Origin: JAJDTQ01 sp963422385
GTDB taxonomy: Bacteria; Desulfobacterota; Binatia; UBA9968; JAJDTQ01
DNA length: 64,000 nucleotides
NCBI GenBank assembly: GCA_963422385.1
Contig: OY729432.1
Coordinates: forward strand, 186,001-250,000
Direction of reading: 5' to 3'
Part shown: positions 16,551 to 25,364 of the stretch, piece after piece
Layout of the letters: each line of letters opens with the position of its first letter
Numbering within the stretch: the first letter of the stretch is position 1
Translations under genes and position numbers: made by a program
Notes under the pieces: model-generated
What the model was told of the DNA's origin: nothing
What the model saw: only the letters and a program-made list of their open reading frames with translations
Databases searched by the model: none

Positions 16551-17798
16551 ATGCTGGACAGTCTGCTGAAGAACGTGGAGCAGCGCACCGGCTACTTCGG
16601 TGCCTACGGCGGCGCCTTTACTCCGGAGATCCTGCGCACCACCCTGGACGAACTGATCGTGGCCTTCGAAGACGCGCGCGAGGACCCGTCGTTCTGGGAA
16701 GAGTTCCGGGCGGTGATGCAGTCCTACTCGTGCCGGCCCACCCCCATTACCCATCTCGGGAATCTGAGCGAAACCCTCGGTGGCCCGGGGATATACATGA
16801 AGCGGGAGGATCTCAACCAGACCGGCTCGCACAAGATCAACAACGTCATGGGCCAGGGCCTGCTGGTAGCGCGCATGGGCAAGAAGCGCGTCATCGCCGA
16901 GACCGGCGCCGGGCAACACGGCGTCGCCACCGCCACCATGGCCGCGCGGCTGGGGCTCGCGTGCACCGTCTACATGGGCGCGGTGGACGTGGAGCGGCAA
17001 CGCCCCAACGTGTTCTGGATGGAACGGCTCGGGGCGGAGGTGGTCTCGGTGGAGGACGGCTCGGCCACCCTCAAGGATGCCATCAACCAGTGCCTGCGGG
17101 ACTGGGCCTTCTCCATGGACGACACTCACTACGTCCTGGGAACCGCGTGCGGCCCGCACCCGTTTCCGCAGATCGTCGCGTATTTCCAGCAGATCATCGG
17201 ACAGGAATGCCGCGAACAGATGATCGCCGCCACCGGCCGCCTGCCGGATCGAGTCTATTGCTGCGTGGGCGGCGGCTCCAACGCCGCCGGCACGTTCCTG
17301 GGCTTTCTCGAAGATGCCGAGGTCGATCTCGTGGGAATCGAGGCCGGCGGCGAGGGCCTCGACTCGGGCCGCCACGCGGCCCGGCTGGCCGGCTCCGACG
17401 GCAGTCCCGGAGTAGCCCAAGGCTACAAAACCTACTTTCTCCAGGACGAAGAAGGCCAGATGCGCCACACCCATTCCGTGGCCGCCGGCCTGGACTACAT
17501 CGGGGTGAGCCCGATCCTGGCCTGCCTGCGGGAAAGCGGACGGGTACGGTTCGAGGCGGCCACCGACGACGAGGTCCTGGAGGCGTTCCAGACGCTGTTG
17601 CGCCGGGAAGGCATCATCGCCGCGCTGGAAAGCGCCCATGCCGTGGCCGGCGCCATCCGGGAGGCGCCGCGCATGGGCCGGGACCAGACCGTCCTGATCA
17701 CCCTGTCCGGCCGGGGCGACAAGGACATCTTCACCATCGCCGAGGCGTTGAACGACCCCGGCTGGCAGCGGTTCCTGCAGCGGAAAGCCGGGCGTTGA
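16551..17798 (+). CDS. trpB: Tryptophan synthase beta subunit
   Basis: 415 residues of the standard TrpB1 type. The PLP lysine is in REDLNQTGSHKINNVMGQ (about residue 90), the phosphate-binding loop is CCVGGGSNAAG and the substrate loop ETGAGQHGVATAT. It condenses indole with L-serine to tryptophan in complex with TrpA. The start ATG at 16551 fits the family N-terminus (MLDSLLKNVEQRTGYFGAYGG). Its stop overlaps the trpA start. No other trp gene is in the window, so trpBA stands apart from a full trp operon here. Confidence 0.96.
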   Translation: MLDSLLKNVEQRTGYFGAYGGAFTPEILRTTLDELIVAFEDAREDPSFWEEFRAVMQSYSCRPTPITHLGNLSETLGGPGIYMKREDLNQTGSHKINNVMGQGLLVARMGKKRVIAETGAGQHGVATATMAARLGLACTVYMGAVDVERQRPNVFWMERLGAEVVSVEDGSATLKDAINQCLRDWAFSMDDTHYVLGTACGPHPFPQIVAYFQQIIGQECREQMIAATGRLPDRVYCCVGGGSNAAGTFLGFLEDAEVDLVGIEAGGEGLDSGRHAARLAGSDGSPGVAQGYKTYFLQDEEGQMRHTHSVAAGLDYIGVSPILACLRESGRVRFEAATDDEVLEAFQTLLRREGIIAALESAHAVAGAIREAPRMGRDQTVLITLSGRGDKDIFTIAEALNDPGWQRFLQRKAGR

Positions 17799-18571
17799 AT
17801 CTCCGGACCTACATAGAGAGCCGTCTCGGCTCGCGGAAGATCCTGCTCATGACCCACGTCATCGTGGGCTACCCGTCCCTGGACGTGAACTGGCGGATGC
17901 TGGAAGAGATGGAGCGGACGGACGTGGACCTGGTGGAGCTGCAGATGCCCTTCAGCGAGCCCATCGCCGACGGCCCGGTCTTCGCCCGGGCCAATCAGGA
18001 AGCCCTCAAGCAGGGCCTTTCCATCGACCGGTATTTCGACTTCATGGCGCGGGCCACCGAGCGGTTCGGGTTCCCCCACCTGATGATGGGGTACTACAAC
18101 ACCGTGTTCCGACTCACCCACCGCACTTTCTGCGAGCGACTGAGCCGTTCGGGGGGCGCCGGGTTCATCGTACCGGACCTTCCCATCGAGGAGTATCACG
18201 ACCTGTTTCCGCTGAGCGAGACCCACCGGTTGACGCCCATCGCGCTGTTCACGCCCACCAACTCCGACGCGCGGCTGGCGGAGATCGGCCGCCACGGCCA
18301 CGGTTTCGTCTACGGCGTGGCCCGGCGCGGCGTCACCGGCAAGCCCACGGACCTGAAGGCCGGCATCGACGAGCTGGTGGCCCGCTACCGGGCGGCCACG
18401 GACGTGCCCTTGGCCCTGGGCTTCGGCATCGCCGGCGACAACGACGTGCGGCAGCTCCATGGAAGCTGCGAGATCGTCATCGTGGGGTCGGCGTTGCTGC
18501 AACACTGGGAAAGCGGCGGCGAGGGAACGTATGCCGATTTTCTCCAGGAGCTGCAAAAGGCGCGCTTCTGA
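17795..18571 (+). CDS. trpA: Tryptophan synthase alpha subunit
   Basis: 258 residues; cleaves indole-3-glycerol phosphate to indole and glyceraldehyde 3-phosphate and channels indole to TrpB. The catalytic Glu and Asp sit in VELQMPFSEPIADGP, and IVPDLPIEEY plus FVYGVARRGVTG and the phosphate-binding GFGIAG are present. The start is TTG at 17795-17797, overlapping the trpB stop as TTGA, which explains why a simple ATG search would truncate it. Translation is therefore coupled to trpB, fitting the 1:1 complex. Confidence 0.93.
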   Translation: MNLRTYIESRLGSRKILLMTHVIVGYPSLDVNWRMLEEMERTDVDLVELQMPFSEPIADGPVFARANQEALKQGLSIDRYFDFMARATERFGFPHLMMGYYNTVFRLTHRTFCERLSRSGGAGFIVPDLPIEEYHDLFPLSETHRLTPIALFTPTNSDARLAEIGRHGHGFVYGVARRGVTGKPTDLKAGIDELVARYRAATDVPLALGFGIAGDNDVRQLHGSCEIVIVGSALLQHWESGGEGTYADFLQELQKARF

Positions 18572-18607
18572 ACGGTATCCGCATCTCCCACCAGGAACGC
18601 CGAAACC

Positions 18608-19564
18608 ATGAAAGCGATCTTCATCCCTGAAACCGGCGGCCCGGAGGTTCTGACCTACGGCGACGTCCCCGAGCCGGAAAGCGGCGCCGCGGATCTGTTG
18701 GTCCGGGTGAAGGCGGCGGCGCTCAACCGCCGGGACCTGTTCGCCCGCGAAGGAAGCCACGGCGTCAAGCCGCCCCTGCCCCACGTCCCGGGTCTGGAAG
18801 TGGCAGGCGAGGTGGTGGAGGCAGGATCGGAGACCGCCGGTTTCAAGGCCGGCGACCGCGTCCTGGGGCGCTGCCGGGGCGGCGGCTACGCCGAGTTGGC
18901 GCGGATGGAGGCCGCGGACGCTTACGTTTTCCCGAACTGGATGTCGTTCGAGGAAGCCGCGTGCATAGCCGTACCCTTCGGTACGGCTTGGCGCATGCTG
19001 GTGCGTCGGGCCGAGCTCAAGTCCGGCGAGGATCTGCTGGTCATGGCCGCCGGCAGCGGCATCGGCAGCGGCGCCATCCAGCTCGGCAAGCTCCTGGGCG
19101 CGCGGGTGATCACCACCGCGGGCGCGCAATGGAAGCTCGACAAGGCCGCCGGGATCGGCGCCGACGCGGGCATCAACTACAAGGAATTCCCGGAATTCAG
19201 TCAAAAGGCCAAGGAGCTCACCGGCGGTGAAGGCGTCCACGTCCTCTTCGAGCACGTGGGCGCGCCGGTGTGGCGCGAATGCTTCGCCAGCCTCCGGCGG
19301 GGCGGCCGCTTCATCAACTCCGGGGTCACCGCCGGCCACCGCGTGGAGCTTCACCTGGGCCAGCTCTGGACCCGTGAACTCACCCTCATGGGCACCACCA
19401 TGCGACCGCGTGAGGACATGCCCGAGGTCATGAAGCTGGTCCGCGAGCGCAAGCTGCACGGCGTAGTGTCCGAGGTGCTGCCGCTACGCGAGGCCACCCG
19501 CGCCCACGAGATCATGGAGCAAAGCGAGTTCTTCGGCAAGATCGTGCTGGTGACCGGGCAGTAG
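18608..19564 (+). CDS. Zinc-type MDR alcohol dehydrogenase/quinone oxidoreductase-like
   Basis: 318 residues of the medium-chain dehydrogenase superfamily, with the GroES-like half (about 25-120: KAAALNRRDLFAREG, PGLEVAGEVVEAG) and a Rossmann half containing MAAGSGIGSGAIQLGKLLGARVI. The structural four-Cys zinc lobe of classical alcohol dehydrogenases is missing, as in quinone oxidoreductase-like members, so an NAD(P)H-dependent reduction of an enone or aldehyde is likely. It starts 37 bases after trpA and may be cotranscribed with it. Confidence 0.85.
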   Translation: MKAIFIPETGGPEVLTYGDVPEPESGAADLLVRVKAAALNRRDLFAREGSHGVKPPLPHVPGLEVAGEVVEAGSETAGFKAGDRVLGRCRGGGYAELARMEAADAYVFPNWMSFEEAACIAVPFGTAWRMLVRRAELKSGEDLLVMAAGSGIGSGAIQLGKLLGARVITTAGAQWKLDKAAGIGADAGINYKEFPEFSQKAKELTGGEGVHVLFEHVGAPVWRECFASLRRGGRFINSGVTAGHRVELHLGQLWTRELTLMGTTMRPREDMPEVMKLVRERKLHGVVSEVLPLREATRAHEIMEQSEFFGKIVLVTGQ

Positions 19565-19626
19565 CAGCCCGCACCGGGCCAACGGCTGCTGACCATTCTG
19601 ATGGGAATGATCACCGCGCCTCCCCG

Positions 19627-19656
19627 CCCGGATTCCGGGTCAAGCCCGGAATGACG
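19627..19656. repeat. Palindromic CCGGAATGACG-type repeat
   Basis: GATTCCGGGTCAAGCCCGGAATGACG forms a hairpin (two halves TTCCGGG / CCCGGAA). A related motif with GCCCGGAATGACGGGG occurs at about 28480-28508. These resemble the short extragenic palindromes common in alpha- and deltaproteobacterial-type genomes; the hairpin may also act as a transcript 3' end. Confidence 0.55.
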
Positions 19657-19735
19657 GTTTCGGATATCGCGAGTGTTCGCATGGCGATGCGCGGATTTGC
19701 GGCGATCGCGGCATTCGGCTAAGGCTTGGCTTGCG

Positions 19736-20680
19736 ATGATGCGGTTCGGGATCATGGGGACAGGCGGAGTCGGGGGCTACTTCGGCGGGCTGCGGGCAGG
19801 GCTGCCGGTGTGCTTCATCGCCAGGGATGGCCATCTGCAGGCGTTGAAGGAACACGGTCTGACCGTGGATTCCGTGGAGCCCGGCGAGTTCAATGTCCGG
19901 GACGCGCTGTTCACGGACGATCCGGCCGAGGCCGGACCGTGCGACGTCATCCTTTACTGCGTCAAAACCCCTTCCAACGACGCAACGATACCCTCCATGC
20001 GGCCGATGATGGGGCCCGACTCGGTGGTCATCTCGCTCCAGAACGGCGTCGACAACGGCGAGTTGCTGGCCCGCGAGTACGGCGAAGACCGGGGCATGGA
20101 GGGCGCCGCCTACGTCTTCAGCACCATCTCGGCGCCGGGGAGAGTCCATCAGACCGGCGGGCCGCGCCGAATCGTGTTCGGGCGCCTCGGCGGAGGGTCC
20201 AGCGCAAGGGGTGCGGAGGTCGTGGACGCAATGCAACGCGGTGGGGTCACCGCGCACCTCTCCACGGACATCCGTATCGAGCTGTGGAACAAGTTCATCC
20301 TGATCTGCGCGGTGAGCGGGATGACCGCGCTGACGCGGCGCCCTTTCGGCGAAATCCTCGGTTATGACGGGACCGCGCGCATGGCCCGGGAGGTGATGCG
20401 GGAAGTCCATCAACTGGCCCTGGCCATGGGGATTCCGCTGGAACCGGATGCCGACGGCGCCAACTACCGCTTCATGTCGCAACAGCACCCCTCCAGCAAG
20501 GGGAGCATGTGCCATGACCTGGAGGCCGGAAGGCGCCTCGAGATCGACTCGCTGTGCGGTTACGTCTCGCGCATGGGCCGCGTCCACGGCGTGGCCACGC
20601 CGCTGAACGACTACATCTACGACACGCTCAAGCTGGAGGACCTGCAGGCGGCACGCCGGTTCGGGGAACGAACATCGTGA
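19736..20680 (+). CDS. 2-dehydropantoate 2-reductase family (ApbA/PanE)
   Basis: 314 residues. The N-terminal dinucleotide site GIMGTGGVGGYFGG, the VKTPSNDATI segment with the catalytic Lys of family members, the LQNGVDN motif and the C-terminal helical domain with IELWNKFILICAVSGMTALTRRP (NADPH/substrate helix, catalytic Lys and Asn) are all visible. Members reduce ketopantoate to pantoate, although many paralogues act on other 2-oxoacids, so pantothenate synthesis is not certain. The stop overlaps the next gene as GTGA, indicating an operon with the hydrolase. Confidence 0.87.
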   Translation: MMRFGIMGTGGVGGYFGGLRAGLPVCFIARDGHLQALKEHGLTVDSVEPGEFNVRDALFTDDPAEAGPCDVILYCVKTPSNDATIPSMRPMMGPDSVVISLQNGVDNGELLAREYGEDRGMEGAAYVFSTISAPGRVHQTGGPRRIVFGRLGGGSSARGAEVVDAMQRGGVTAHLSTDIRIELWNKFILICAVSGMTALTRRPFGEILGYDGTARMAREVMREVHQLALAMGIPLEPDADGANYRFMSQQHPSSKGSMCHDLEAGRRLEIDSLCGYVSRMGRVHGVATPLNDYIYDTLKLEDLQAARRFGERTS

Positions 20681-21399
20681 CCACCCTCCACCAACGCACC
20701 GAAAAGATCGCCGTGGACCGGGGCATGCAAGTGTCCGCGGTCGTTGCGGAGCCGGCGAACGACAGGGCTGGTGAAACCGACGTCATCGTGCTCGCCCACG
20801 GCGCCGGCACGGACATGAACCACCCGTTCATGTCCTTTTTCCACGAGTCGCTGGCCCGGGCGGGCTGGCTCTCGGTGAAGTTCAATTTCCCCTACAAGGA
20901 GCTGGGCCGGAAGGCGCCCGACCCCGCTGCCCGGCTGGAAGACGCCTTTGAGCGGGTGCTGGACCACGTGCGCGCAACCCTCCGGCCGGCACCGGGACGG
21001 CTCCTGGCCGGCGGCAAGTCCATGGGCGGTCGCATAGCCGCCAACGTGGCCGCCAGGGAAGCGGCCGGGACGGAATCAAGCTTGGCCGGACTCGTCTTCC
21101 TCGGCTACCCGCTGCACCCGCCCAAACGCCACGACGGGCTCCGGGCCGACAATCTCATGAAGATCACCGCGCCCATGCTGTTCGTGGAAGGCACCAACGA
21201 CCCCTTCTGCCGGATGGACCTACTGGCCGAGGTATTGGAGCAGGTCAGGGCCCCGACCCAAACCCACCTCGTCGAGGGCGGCAACCACGACTTCCGCGTG
21301 CCGAAGCGCCTGGGGCGCGAGCCCGAGGCCATCTGGCAGGAAGTGGTGGAAACCATCGGCCGGTGGCGTACGGGCCGGCAGCCCGTCACTCCGCGCTGA
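20677..21399 (+). CDS. KANL3/Tex30-like alpha/beta hydrolase
   Basis: 240 residues of the alpha/beta-hydrolase fold: oxyanion loop VIVLAHGAGTDMNHPF, nucleophile elbow GGKSMGGRIA, acidic residue in FVEGTNDPFC and catalytic His in EGGNHDFRVPKR. The pattern is that of KANL3/Tex30 (DUF-type dienelactone hydrolase-like) proteins. I chose GTG at 20677-20679, which overlaps the upstream TGA and removes 41 codons of shadow sequence. Substrate unknown; presence in an operon with a PanE-like reductase hints at a metabolite ester or acyl compound. Confidence 0.85.
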   Translation: MTTLHQRTEKIAVDRGMQVSAVVAEPANDRAGETDVIVLAHGAGTDMNHPFMSFFHESLARAGWLSVKFNFPYKELGRKAPDPAARLEDAFERVLDHVRATLRPAPGRLLAGGKSMGGRIAANVAAREAAGTESSLAGLVFLGYPLHPPKRHDGLRADNLMKITAPMLFVEGTNDPFCRMDLLAEVLEQVRAPTQTHLVEGGNHDFRVPKRLGREPEAIWQEVVETIGRWRTGRQPVTPR

Positions 21400-21496
21400 C
21401 AAGCCATCGCGTGATGGGATGATGGCGCTGGACCCTTCACCGTGAATCCTCTTCTTGACCGTTGCAAATCAAAAGCCAACCTTTTATTTGACACGC

Positions 21497-22666
21497 ATGA
21501 TTCCCCGACGCGCTTTCCTTGCCGTACAACGCGCACTCGGCCGGCAGGCCGCGGTGGCGATTCTCGGACCGCGCCAAGTCGGCAAAACAACACTCGCGCA
21601 CGAAATCGCCGGCGACCTCGATGCGCTTTATCTCGACCTCGAGTCCCGGAGAGACCGCGCCAGACTCGCCGAACCCACCTTGTTCCTCGGATCACACGAG
21701 GACTGTCTGGTCATCCTCGATGAGATTCACCGCGTACCCGAGTTGTTCCAGGATCTCCGCGGCATCATCGACCAGAGCCGGCGCACCGGCCGTTTCCTCG
21801 TGCTGGGGTCCGCCTCGATGGACCTGATGCGCCAGTCGGGCGAGAGCCTCGCGGGGCGCATCGAATATGTAGAGTTGCATGCACTGGACGTTCTGGAAGC
21901 CGCGCGAGATGCCGCATCAGCCGATCTCCTATGGCTTCGGGGAGGTTTCCCGGACAGTCTGCTGGCGAGCACGAACGACGACAGTTTCGCCTATCGCCGG
22001 AATCTCATACGCACCTACCTGGAACGCGATGTGCCGCAGTTCGGGTTCCGTATCGCCGCCGAGACATTGGAGAGATTCTGGACGATGCTCGCACATGGTC
22101 AAGGCACCTTGCTGAACGCATCAACGCTGGCCGTCAGCCTCTCCGTAAGCGCTCCGACCGCGACGGCCTATGTCAACCTGCTGGCGGATCTGCCACTGGT
22201 GCGACGGCTGACGCCCTGGCGCGCCAACGTCCGCAAGCGCCTGGTCAAGTCGCCGAAGGTCTACATGCGCGACAGCGGCTTGGTCCATGCCCTGCTCGGG
22301 ATCGAGGATCTCCATCAACTGGCCGGCCACCCGATCGCGGGCGCAAGTTGGGAAGGATTCGTGATCGAGAACCTGCTGGCCGCGGCGCCACCGCGTACCC
22401 AGGCAGGCTTCTATCGCACCGCGCGGGGTGCTGAAGTCGATCTGGTGCTGCAACTGCCCGGCGCCAACGGGCTCTGGGCCATCGAGATCAAACGCACCGC
22501 GACGCCGGCACCGACCAAGGAATTCCACAGCGCACGGGAAGACCTGGAGCCCGACAGGTCGTTCATCGTCCATGCCGGAGAAGGTCGCTACCCCATCGCT
22601 CACGGCATCGAAGCCATCGGACTTCGGGACTTGGCCGCGGCGCTGCTCCCGGCCGGCGGCGGCTGA
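21497..22666 (+). CDS. AAA+ ATPase with DUF4143 domain
   Basis: 389 residues. The N-terminal AAA_14 domain has Walker A GPRQVGKTT (about 25-33), Walker B LVILDEIH and sensor-like LVLGSAS; the C-terminal DUF4143 domain (about 190-340) includes LIRTYLERDVPQFG, a winged-helix region and the nuclease-like motif GAEVDLVL...IEIK. The D-[IEQ]xK pattern in the last part resembles PD-(D/E)XK folds. Such ATPases are common in accessory DNA and often linked to toxin-like or conflict roles without proven function. The ATG at 21497 precedes IPRRAFLAVQRAL, the usual family start. Confidence 0.87.
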   Translation: MIPRRAFLAVQRALGRQAAVAILGPRQVGKTTLAHEIAGDLDALYLDLESRRDRARLAEPTLFLGSHEDCLVILDEIHRVPELFQDLRGIIDQSRRTGRFLVLGSASMDLMRQSGESLAGRIEYVELHALDVLEAARDAASADLLWLRGGFPDSLLASTNDDSFAYRRNLIRTYLERDVPQFGFRIAAETLERFWTMLAHGQGTLLNASTLAVSLSVSAPTATAYVNLLADLPLVRRLTPWRANVRKRLVKSPKVYMRDSGLVHALLGIEDLHQLAGHPIAGASWEGFVIENLLAAAPPRTQAGFYRTARGAEVDLVLQLPGANGLWAIEIKRTATPAPTKEFHSAREDLEPDRSFIVHAGEGRYPIAHGIEAIGLRDLAAALLPAGGG

Positions 22667-22826
22667 GTGGCCGAGGCCGGCGCACGCCGCGAGTGAACGC
22701 ACGCGTACGCGATGCTGCACGTAGACGGCTCTTCAACATGAGTGGATTGACGCCGTGCATCGACGGCGGCCGCGCGGGGTGTCCGCTTTGCGGGACTTCC
22801 AAAAAGCTCTATGCGGAGGACGATTT

Positions 22827-23558
22827 ATGAGCCCGGTCAACGATCTCCTTAAAAGCACTGATGGTCGCAAATTCGCAACGGTCCTGGCGGATCCGCCGTG
22901 GCGGTTCCACAACAAAACGGGAAAGATGGCGCCGGAACACAAGCGGTTGACACGCTACCCAACGATGTCCTTTGAGGGGATCAGCGCCTTGCCCGTCCCG
23001 GAGATTGTCACTGATACCGCACACCTTTACCTGTGGATTCCCAACGCACTCCTGCCTTTCGGGTTGGAAGTAATGCGGCAGTGGGGTTTCGAGTACAAAA
23101 CCAACCTCATCTGGTACAAGATACGGAAGGATGGCGGGCCGGATCGGCGCGGCGTCGGATTCTACTTCCGCAATGTGACCGAGATCATCCTCTTCGGCGT
23201 TCATGGAAGGGATGCGCGCACGCTCGCTCAGGGGCGACGGCAGGAAAACATCATCCTGACGCGCAAGCGTGAACACAGCCGGAAACCTGACGAACAATAC
23301 AGACTGATTGAGGCCTGCAGCCCGGGTCCCTACATCGAATTGTTCGCACGTGGCGGGCGCGAGGGCTGGTTCTGCTGGGGTAACCAGGCGAACGACTACT
23401 CGCCTACTTGGGCAACATACGCCAACCATTCGCAGTCGGACGACGCGAATCCGACACGGACACCGCTGTTTCCGGACCTGGTCCGTGAACCGGCCGGACC
23501 CGACTTCTTCGAAGGCTCTGATCCGGTAGACACTTCGACTGGAGCTTGCGAGGGCTGA
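22827..23558 (+). CDS. MT-A70 family adenine-N6 DNA methyltransferase
   Basis: 243 residues with the DPPW catalytic motif in TVLADPPWRFHNKTG (about residue 26), YLWIPNALLPFGLEVM, and the SAM-related SRKPDEQYRLIE and PYIELFARG segments, giving the MT-A70 circular order. Members methylate adenine N6 in DNA (or RNA in eukaryotes). No restriction gene adjoins it, so it looks like a solitary methylase, possibly phage- or island-derived. Start ATG at 22827 follows CGGAGGAC. The C-terminal 40 residues are outside the domain. Confidence 0.87.
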   Translation: MSPVNDLLKSTDGRKFATVLADPPWRFHNKTGKMAPEHKRLTRYPTMSFEGISALPVPEIVTDTAHLYLWIPNALLPFGLEVMRQWGFEYKTNLIWYKIRKDGGPDRRGVGFYFRNVTEIILFGVHGRDARTLAQGRRQENIILTRKREHSRKPDEQYRLIEACSPGPYIELFARGGREGWFCWGNQANDYSPTWATYANHSQSDDANPTRTPLFPDLVREPAGPDFFEGSDPVDTSTGACEG

Positions 23559-23685
23559 CATCCGGCTGCATTCCGGTCGGACCAGCCTGGGCGGTCCATA
23601 CGGGCAACCGAAGCCTGCCCCCGGCGCGGCCGGGGTGAGTCCCGAACCACCCTGCTCCAGGACCCACCCCGCGGTACTTTCCTGA

Positions 23686-24279
23686 CTACTGCGCGGGCTC
23701 CCTGCGGCGGGCGGTGGTGGTGACGACGGGCTCCATCGGCACGTCGCTGTGGGGTCCATGGTTGCCGGTTTGCACGCCGGCGATCTTGTCCACCACGTCC
23801 ATGCCCTCAACCACCCGGGCGAACACCGCGTAGCCGAAGTCCCGGGTGCCGTGGTCCAGGAACGGGTTGTCCTTGAGGTTGATGAAGAACTGGGAGGTGG
23901 CGCTGTTGACGTCCGAGGTGCGCGCCATGGACAGCGTACCGCGGGAGTTCCTGACGCCGTTGTCGGCCTCGTTCTTGATGGGCACCCGGGTCTGCTTCTG
24001 GTTCATGTCCGCGGTGAAGCCGCCGCCCTGGATCACGAAACCCGGAATGACCCGATGAAAGATGGTGCCGTCAAAGAATCCGGCATCGACGTAGTCGAGA
24101 AAGTTCTTCGCCGTGACCGGGGCTTCCTCGGACATGAGTTCGATCGTGATATCGCCCATTGACGTGGAAAAAATCACCACAGGCCTGTCTCCTCCCTCTG
24201 CTGCTGGAACGAACGCCGCGGCGCTCAGGAAAAAAAGGATTGCTACAAGGCACTTGCGTGCCGCGTTCTGCCGTCTCAA
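23686..24279 (-). CDS. Periplasmic peptidyl-prolyl cis-trans isomerase (cyclophilin)
   Basis: 197 residues: signal peptide (about 1-27, LVAILFFLSAAAFVPAAEG) and a cyclophilin domain with FFDGTIFHRVIPGFVIQGGG (active-site Arg and Phe), MARTSDVNSATSQFFINL and FGYAVFARVVEGMDVVD. It catalyses proline isomerisation during folding in the periplasm, like PpiA. Translation starts at TTG 24277-24279 with AGGAGG ideally placed. It lies 27 bases after the inositol phosphatase-like gene on the same strand, so the two may share a transcript. Confidence 0.92.
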   Translation of the reverse strand: MRRQNAARKCLVAILFFLSAAAFVPAAEGGDRPVVIFSTSMGDITIELMSEEAPVTAKNFLDYVDAGFFDGTIFHRVIPGFVIQGGGFTADMNQKQTRVPIKNEADNGVRNSRGTLSMARTSDVNSATSQFFINLKDNPFLDHGTRDFGYAVFARVVEGMDVVDKIAGVQTGNHGPHSDVPMEPVVTTTARRREPAQ

Positions 24280-24306
24280 GAAGTACCTCCTGGCGTGAGT
24301 TTCAGC

Positions 24307-25134
24307 TTATGTCTCGCCCGTGGCGTACGGTTCCGCCGCGATGCGATCGAGTATCCAGTCCACGACCCGGGGCTTGCCCAGTATGACGTCGAAACGCCGT
24401 TCGCGCAGTTCCTTCCCGGCCCGTTGGGAGCATGCGTAACGGCCGCCGGCCTCCTCCATCAACACCTTGCTGGCCATGGTGTCCCATAGCCTGAGATCGA
24501 AATCCACCATGGCGCCGACGGAACCGTCCAGGGCCAGGGCGTGGCCGAAGCAGTCGGTGTAGGTCCGCACACCAGGGTGAGCCTGCATCAGCATGTTGAA
24601 CACGTCGGTGCGGCCGGCGCTGACGAACTGCTGCCGGTCGCCGATGCCGATGATCTCCTTCTCCAGGGCGTCGTCGTCGGGAAGGTCCTCCAGGGTCACG
24701 GACCGGCCGTTGCAGCAGGTCCCCAACCCCTTGGCGGCACTGTAGGTCCTGTCCAGGCCGGGCAGGTCGATGATTCCGAGGATCGGGTCTTCGCCGTGAA
24801 GCAGGGCCAGCAGCGTGCCGTAGAGGGGAACGCCGTGCCGGAAGCTCTTGGTGCCGTCAATAGGATCGATGACCCAGGTCAGGGCGTGATCGCTGTCGGC
24901 TTCCGGCAACTCCTCGCCGATGATGCGATGCATCGGAAAGCGCGACGCCAGCAGGGTGCGAGCCTTTTCCTCCACCGCGATGTCCACTTCCGTCACGAAG
25001 CTCCCGTCGGCCTTGGTGCGATGGGTGAACCCTGTCTCCAGCGCGGCCTCGATCAGCGCCCGGGTCTGCCGGACGACATCGCAGGCCTCGGACAGCATCT
25101 CCCGCAATTCCGCCGCCACCGGCACGCCGTTCAC
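24307..25134 (-). CDS. Inositol monophosphatase family, histidinol-phosphatase-like (HisN type)
   Basis: 275 residues with the metal-binding motifs of the FIG superfamily: GEELPEAD (first Glu), WVIDPIDGTKSFRHG (DPIDGT) and LRLWDTMASKVLMEEAGG (WD near the C-terminus). The sequence TKADGSFVTEVDIAVE and the KSF version of the DPIDGT motif favour the histidinol-phosphatase/HisN subgroup over SuhB or CysQ. It would dephosphorylate histidinol phosphate in histidine synthesis if that is right. GTG start at 25134 behind GAGAGG. Confidence 0.82.
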   Translation of the reverse strand: MNGVPVAAELREMLSEACDVVRQTRALIEAALETGFTHRTKADGSFVTEVDIAVEEKARTLLASRFPMHRIIGEELPEADSDHALTWVIDPIDGTKSFRHGVPLYGTLLALLHGEDPILGIIDLPGLDRTYSAAKGLGTCCNGRSVTLEDLPDDDALEKEIIGIGDRQQFVSAGRTDVFNMLMQAHPGVRTYTDCFGHALALDGSVGAMVDFDLRLWDTMASKVLMEEAGGRYACSQRAGKELRERRFDVILGKPRVVDWILDRIAAEPYATGET

Positions 25135-25364
25135 GGGATACCTCTCTCGTTGCTCGGGGCCACAGCCGCCCGGGTGACGTTCTCGCTGTCCATCGTGGCC
25201 TCTTGGCCGATGTCCTCCTCGCTGCCCATCGGCGGAGTATACACGTTGCCATGGATACGGGGAAACAAGGCACGCGGCCGGACGGGGGAAGGTGGACGGG
25301 CGCAGATGCGGCTGTTAGGGTACGCATGGCAATTCGCCGGCACTCAGGACGTTGGAGGCGTTTC

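Noticed and set aside
17495..19459. A 654-codon minus-strand frame across trpB, trpA and the dehydrogenase
   Set aside because: It spans three well-supported genes in the opposite strand and has no recognisable domain or ribosome site.
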